This document shows, in pieces, positions 61,674-64,000 of a stretch of 64,000 bases of DNA (position 1 is the first letter of the stretch; the number at the start of each line of letters is the position of its first letter). This DNA is from Streptomyces poonensis. GTDB lineage: Bacteria > Actinomycetota > Actinomycetes > Streptomycetales > Streptomycetaceae. The stretch covers positions 1 through 64,000 of the forward strand of contig NZ_BMVW01000009.1 of the NCBI RefSeq assembly GCF_014650915.1, given 5' to 3'. The position numbers and the translations under genes were made by a program. The notes under the pieces were generated by a model, which was not told the origin of the DNA, did no database searches, and was given only the letters and a program-made list of their open reading frames with translations.

Positions 61674-62326
61674 ACGTGCTGATCGCCGGGGCGGGAAGGC
61701 TGGGCACGCGGGTCGCCCGCGTACTGGCGGCCTCGGGCAGCGACGTCACCCTGGTCGACGCCGACGAGGAGCGTCTCGCCGCATTGCGCGGGCGGTGCGA
61801 CGCCCGGCTCGTCGTGGGCGACGCGGCGGAGGCCGCCGTCCAGGAACGGGCCGGCGCGGCCCGGGCCGACCTGCTGGTCGCGGTCACCGGCCGGGACGAG
61901 GACAACCTGGTCATCAGCTACCTGGCCAAGCGGCGCTTCGCCGTGCCGCGGGTCGTCGCGCGGGTCAACGACGACGACAACGCCTGGCTGTTCGACCGGC
62001 GTTGGGGTGTGGACGTCGCCGTCCCGGCGGCCGCCCCGCTCGTCTCGCTCATCGAGGAGGCGACATCGGCCACGGACACCGTCGCCCTGCTGCGGCTGAG
62101 CACCGCCGGAGTCGGCATCATCGAGACCGCCATCACCGAGCAGTCGAAGGCGGCGGGCCGCCGGCTCGGCGACATCGGACTGCCCGAGGGCACGCTCGTG
62201 GCCACGGTCGTACGTTCGGGCACGCCCACCGTGCCCGACCCGTCGATGCGGCTGGAACCGGGCGACGAACTTCTGCTCGTCTCGCACAGCGCCGGCGAGC
62301 AGGAAATTCATGCGGCCTTCCAGTGA
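61670..62326 (+). CDS. TrkA-type NAD-binding protein
   Basis: 218 residues from a GTG that overlaps the previous stop. The Rossmann motif VLIAGAGRLGTRVARVLAAS, acidic VTLVDADEE and VAVTGRDEDNLVISYLAKR define the TrkA-N domain. The C-terminal TrkA-C domain includes LPEGTLVATVVRSG and LEPGDELLLVS. More canonical than its partner. Together they probably form a hetero-oligomeric regulator for a potassium uptake protein encoded elsewhere, or possibly for the adjacent ATPases; the latter is speculative. Confidence 0.92.
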   Translation: MNVLIAGAGRLGTRVARVLAASGSDVTLVDADEERLAALRGRCDARLVVGDAAEAAVQERAGAARADLLVAVTGRDEDNLVISYLAKRRFAVPRVVARVNDDDNAWLFDRRWGVDVAVPAAAPLVSLIEEATSATDTVALLRLSTAGVGIIETAITEQSKAAGRRLGDIGLPEGTLVATVVRSGTPTVPDPSMRLEPGDELLLVSHSAGEQEIHAAFQ

Positions 62327-62764
62327 AGGACGGCGGTGGCGGTCCGGACGCCGCCCTGGGATCGACCGGCTGCGCGCGATCTGCTGGACCATCAGGAGCA
62401 CCGCGACGGCGGCCGACGGTGCGTGCACACGGAGTCCCAAGTGCCGATGGCGTGACCGTCCGGTGTCCCGTCCGGAACGGGGAGGCCGGGAGGGTGGCGG
62501 GCCGGGTGCCCGTGACGCCGAAGGTCCACATCACTGATTCGACGGGTGAAGGAAACCTCGGCCGTTCCGGCGTGCGCGCGCAAGGGCCTGATGGCACCTT
62601 GCCGGTTCCCGTCCGGCTCGTAGTCTGGCCGCAGGAGCGGGACGTGGCCGCCGGGCCGCGCGTCCGGCCGCGCGAGGACTTCTGCCACCGACCGGCCCGA
62701 GAGCCTCGCCGCCGCCCACCGCGGACCTGCCGGTACGTCCGAACGTGTCCGGAGAGGAGCCGTC
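62327..62764. other. Intergenic region before the second P-type ATPase
   Basis: 438 bases without a supported gene; presumably holds the promoter of the ATPase at 62765. I found only partial matches to the palindrome seen elsewhere (for example TCCGAACGTGTCC near 62734), too weak to call. Confidence 0.4.
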
Positions 62765-64000
62765 ATGAGCGGTCCGGTCCTGTGGGGGGCAGATGGTGCG
62801 CCGACGGGTCCCCGTACGGAGCGGCCGGCGGGGCAGCGGTCCGTAGAGCTCCCCGACGCCTGCCGGATGCCCCCGGAGCGCGTGGCGGACCGGTTCGGTG
62901 TCGCCCCGGGCGTCGGGCTGACCGAGCGCCAGGTCTCCGAACGGCTCGCGGCCCACGGACCGAACCGCATGGCCGAACCGGCCCGGCGGCCGGAATGGCT
63001 GAAGTTTTTGGACCAGTTCCGTAACTGGCTCATCGGCATCCTGCTGCTGGCCGCCGTCGTCGCGGGCGCGCTCGGCGATGTCAAGGACGCCGTCGTGATC
63101 ACCGTGGTGCTGCAGATCAACGCCGTCCTCGGCTACCTGCAGGAGCGGCGGGCGGAACGCAGCCTGGAGGCGCTGCGGCGGATGCTGGTGCCCACCACGA
63201 GGGTGCGCCGCGGCGGCGTCGAGCAGGCCGTCGAGGCGGAGGCTCTGGTCCCGGGGGACGTGGTGCTGCTGGAGGCGGGCGACCGCGTACCGGCCGACGG
63301 ACGGCTGGTCGTCGCGGAGTCGGTCGAGGTGGCCGAGGCGGCGCTGACGGGCGAGTCCCAGCCCGTCGCCAAGAGCACGGCCCCGGTCGACCGCGACGGG
63401 GCCGCCCCGGTGCCGCTGGCCGAACGCACCAGCATGCTGTTCATGAACACCGCCCTGACCCGGGGCCGTGCCGAGATGGTCGTCACGGCCACCGGCATGC
63501 GCACCGAACTCGGGACCATCGCCGAGGCGCTGCGTACCGGGGTGGAACCGGCGAGCCCGCTCCAGATCCAGCTGGACAGCCTGGGGCGGCGGCTGGCGGC
63601 GGTGAGTGGCATCGCGGTCGTGGCGTACGCCCTGGTCGCGCTGGTCCGCGGCGAGTCGCTGCCGGACATCGCGCTGCGGGCCGTGGCCCTGGCCGTGGCG
63701 GCGATCCCCGAGGGGCTGCCCGCCGTGCTCGCCGTGACCCTGGCACTCGGGGTGTACCGCATGGCCCGCCGGGGAGCCGTCGTCAAACGCCTGGCCGCGG
63801 TGGAGTCGCTCGGCTCGGCGACGGTCGTCTGCAGCGACAAGACCGGCACGCTCACCCTGGACCAGATGACCGCGCGGTCGGTGTGGGTCGCCGGGCGGCT
63901 GTACGACGTGACGGGTGAGGGGTACGGGACGACGGGCGCCATCCGTGCATCGCGTGCGTCCTGTGCGGTCGAAGCCCGGCAGGCTGGGGACGATCGTGCG
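62765..64000 (+). CDS. Cation-transporting P-type ATPase, N-terminal part (3' end outside window)
   Basis: First ~412 codons of a second P2-type ATPase. Cation-ATPase N-terminal domain (~residues 35-95, GLTERQVSERLAAHGPNRMA), first membrane helices, actuator motif ALTGESQPVAKS, helix 4 AIPEGLPAVLAVTLALG and phosphorylation site CSDKTGTLTLDQM (Asp ~358). The PEGL motif suggests calcium or a similar cation. The ATG at 62765 follows GGAGAGGAGCCGTC. The last ~20 codons (from about 63940) look less like the family, so a frameshift near the edge is possible. It does not share the transcript of 58144-62326, being 438 bp away. Confidence 0.88.
   Translation, partial: MSGPVLWGADGAPTGPRTERPAGQRSVELPDACRMPPERVADRFGVAPGVGLTERQVSERLAAHGPNRMAEPARRPEWLKFLDQFRNWLIGILLLAAVVAGALGDVKDAVVITVVLQINAVLGYLQERRAERSLEALRRMLVPTTRVRRGGVEQAVEAEALVPGDVVLLEAGDRVPADGRLVVAESVEVAEAALTGESQPVAKSTAPVDRDGAAPVPLAERTSMLFMNTALTRGRAEMVVTATGMRTELGTIAEALRTGVEPASPLQIQLDSLGRRLAAVSGIAVVAYALVALVRGESLPDIALRAVALAVAAIPEGLPAVLAVTLALGVYRMARRGAVVKRLAAVESLGSATVVCSDKTGTLTLDQMTARSVWVAGRLYDVTGEGYGTTGAIRASRASCAVEARQAGDDRA

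Noticed and set aside
62548..62564. GGCCGTTCCGGC near the second ATPase as another operator
   Set aside because: The arms do not fit the GGCCGnnCGGCC spacing of the other sites and the match is within chance for this base composition.

Overview
The window is high-GC (roughly 70%) actinobacterial DNA with Streptomyces-type codon use, short AGGAG-like ribosome sites and many 4-bp ATGA/GTGA gene overlaps. It is most likely part of a Streptomyces chromosome. The background resembles the hypoxia/dormancy gene region controlled by the DevR/DosR-like regulator OsdR. Evidence for this is a DevR-type response regulator, four tandem-domain universal stress proteins, two CBS-BON proteins, an Rv1733c-like membrane protein, a CtpF-like P-type ATPase and a group 3b [NiFe] hydrogenase with most of its maturation genes.

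Layout. 1-6541: phosphoketolase end, GAPDH, a GNAT/ADP-forming acyl-CoA synthetase fusion, CBS-BON protein, flavodoxin-like protein and an XRE-PPOX fusion. 6876-14294 (minus): an eight-gene operon hyhB, cyclic-nucleotide-binding protein, hyhG, hyhS, hyhL, CBS-BON, hypD, hypE. 14455-18206: a degenerate maturation protease (plus), then hypC, hypF and a second protease (minus). 18383-24650: three universal stress proteins, a GH65 phosphorylase-type enzyme, a broken DUF2231 gene and a SHOCT protein. 25520-29254: an accessory stretch with an FAD enzyme, a GNAT protein and a LuxR regulator. 29408-31384: insertion-sequence and gene debris.

31480-54178 is a decayed type I polyketide island. It holds a PimR-size SARP-AAA regulator, the relic of a PAS-LuxR regulator, two modular PKS genes (the second frameshifted), a type II thioesterase, a polyene-type GDP-mannose 4,6-dehydratase and a sugar-1-phosphate nucleotidyltransferase. 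Relics of IS1182- and IS701-like transposases lie between them. The island is bracketed by ~97-bp imperfect direct repeats that both contain the first codons of a panD-like gene. At its right edge lie a truncated tyrosine recombinase and then the last ~80 residues of a sensor histidine kinase. This suggests that island insertion or deletion removed the kinase partner of the response regulator.

55380-64000 returns to the dormancy theme: response regulator, universal stress protein, Rv1733c-like protein, then a divergent operon of P-type ATPase plus two TrkA-type proteins, and the start of another P-type ATPase.

A palindrome close to GGGGCCGWWCGGCCCC lies in six intergenic regions: before the acyl-CoA synthetase, both hydrogenase operons, a universal stress gene, the response regulator and the ATPase/Rv1733c pair. 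Several copies are paired at about 21 bp. I infer it is the response regulator's operator, tying these genes into one oxygen- or redox-responsive regulon. All functions are read from sequence motifs and family knowledge; no searches were run.
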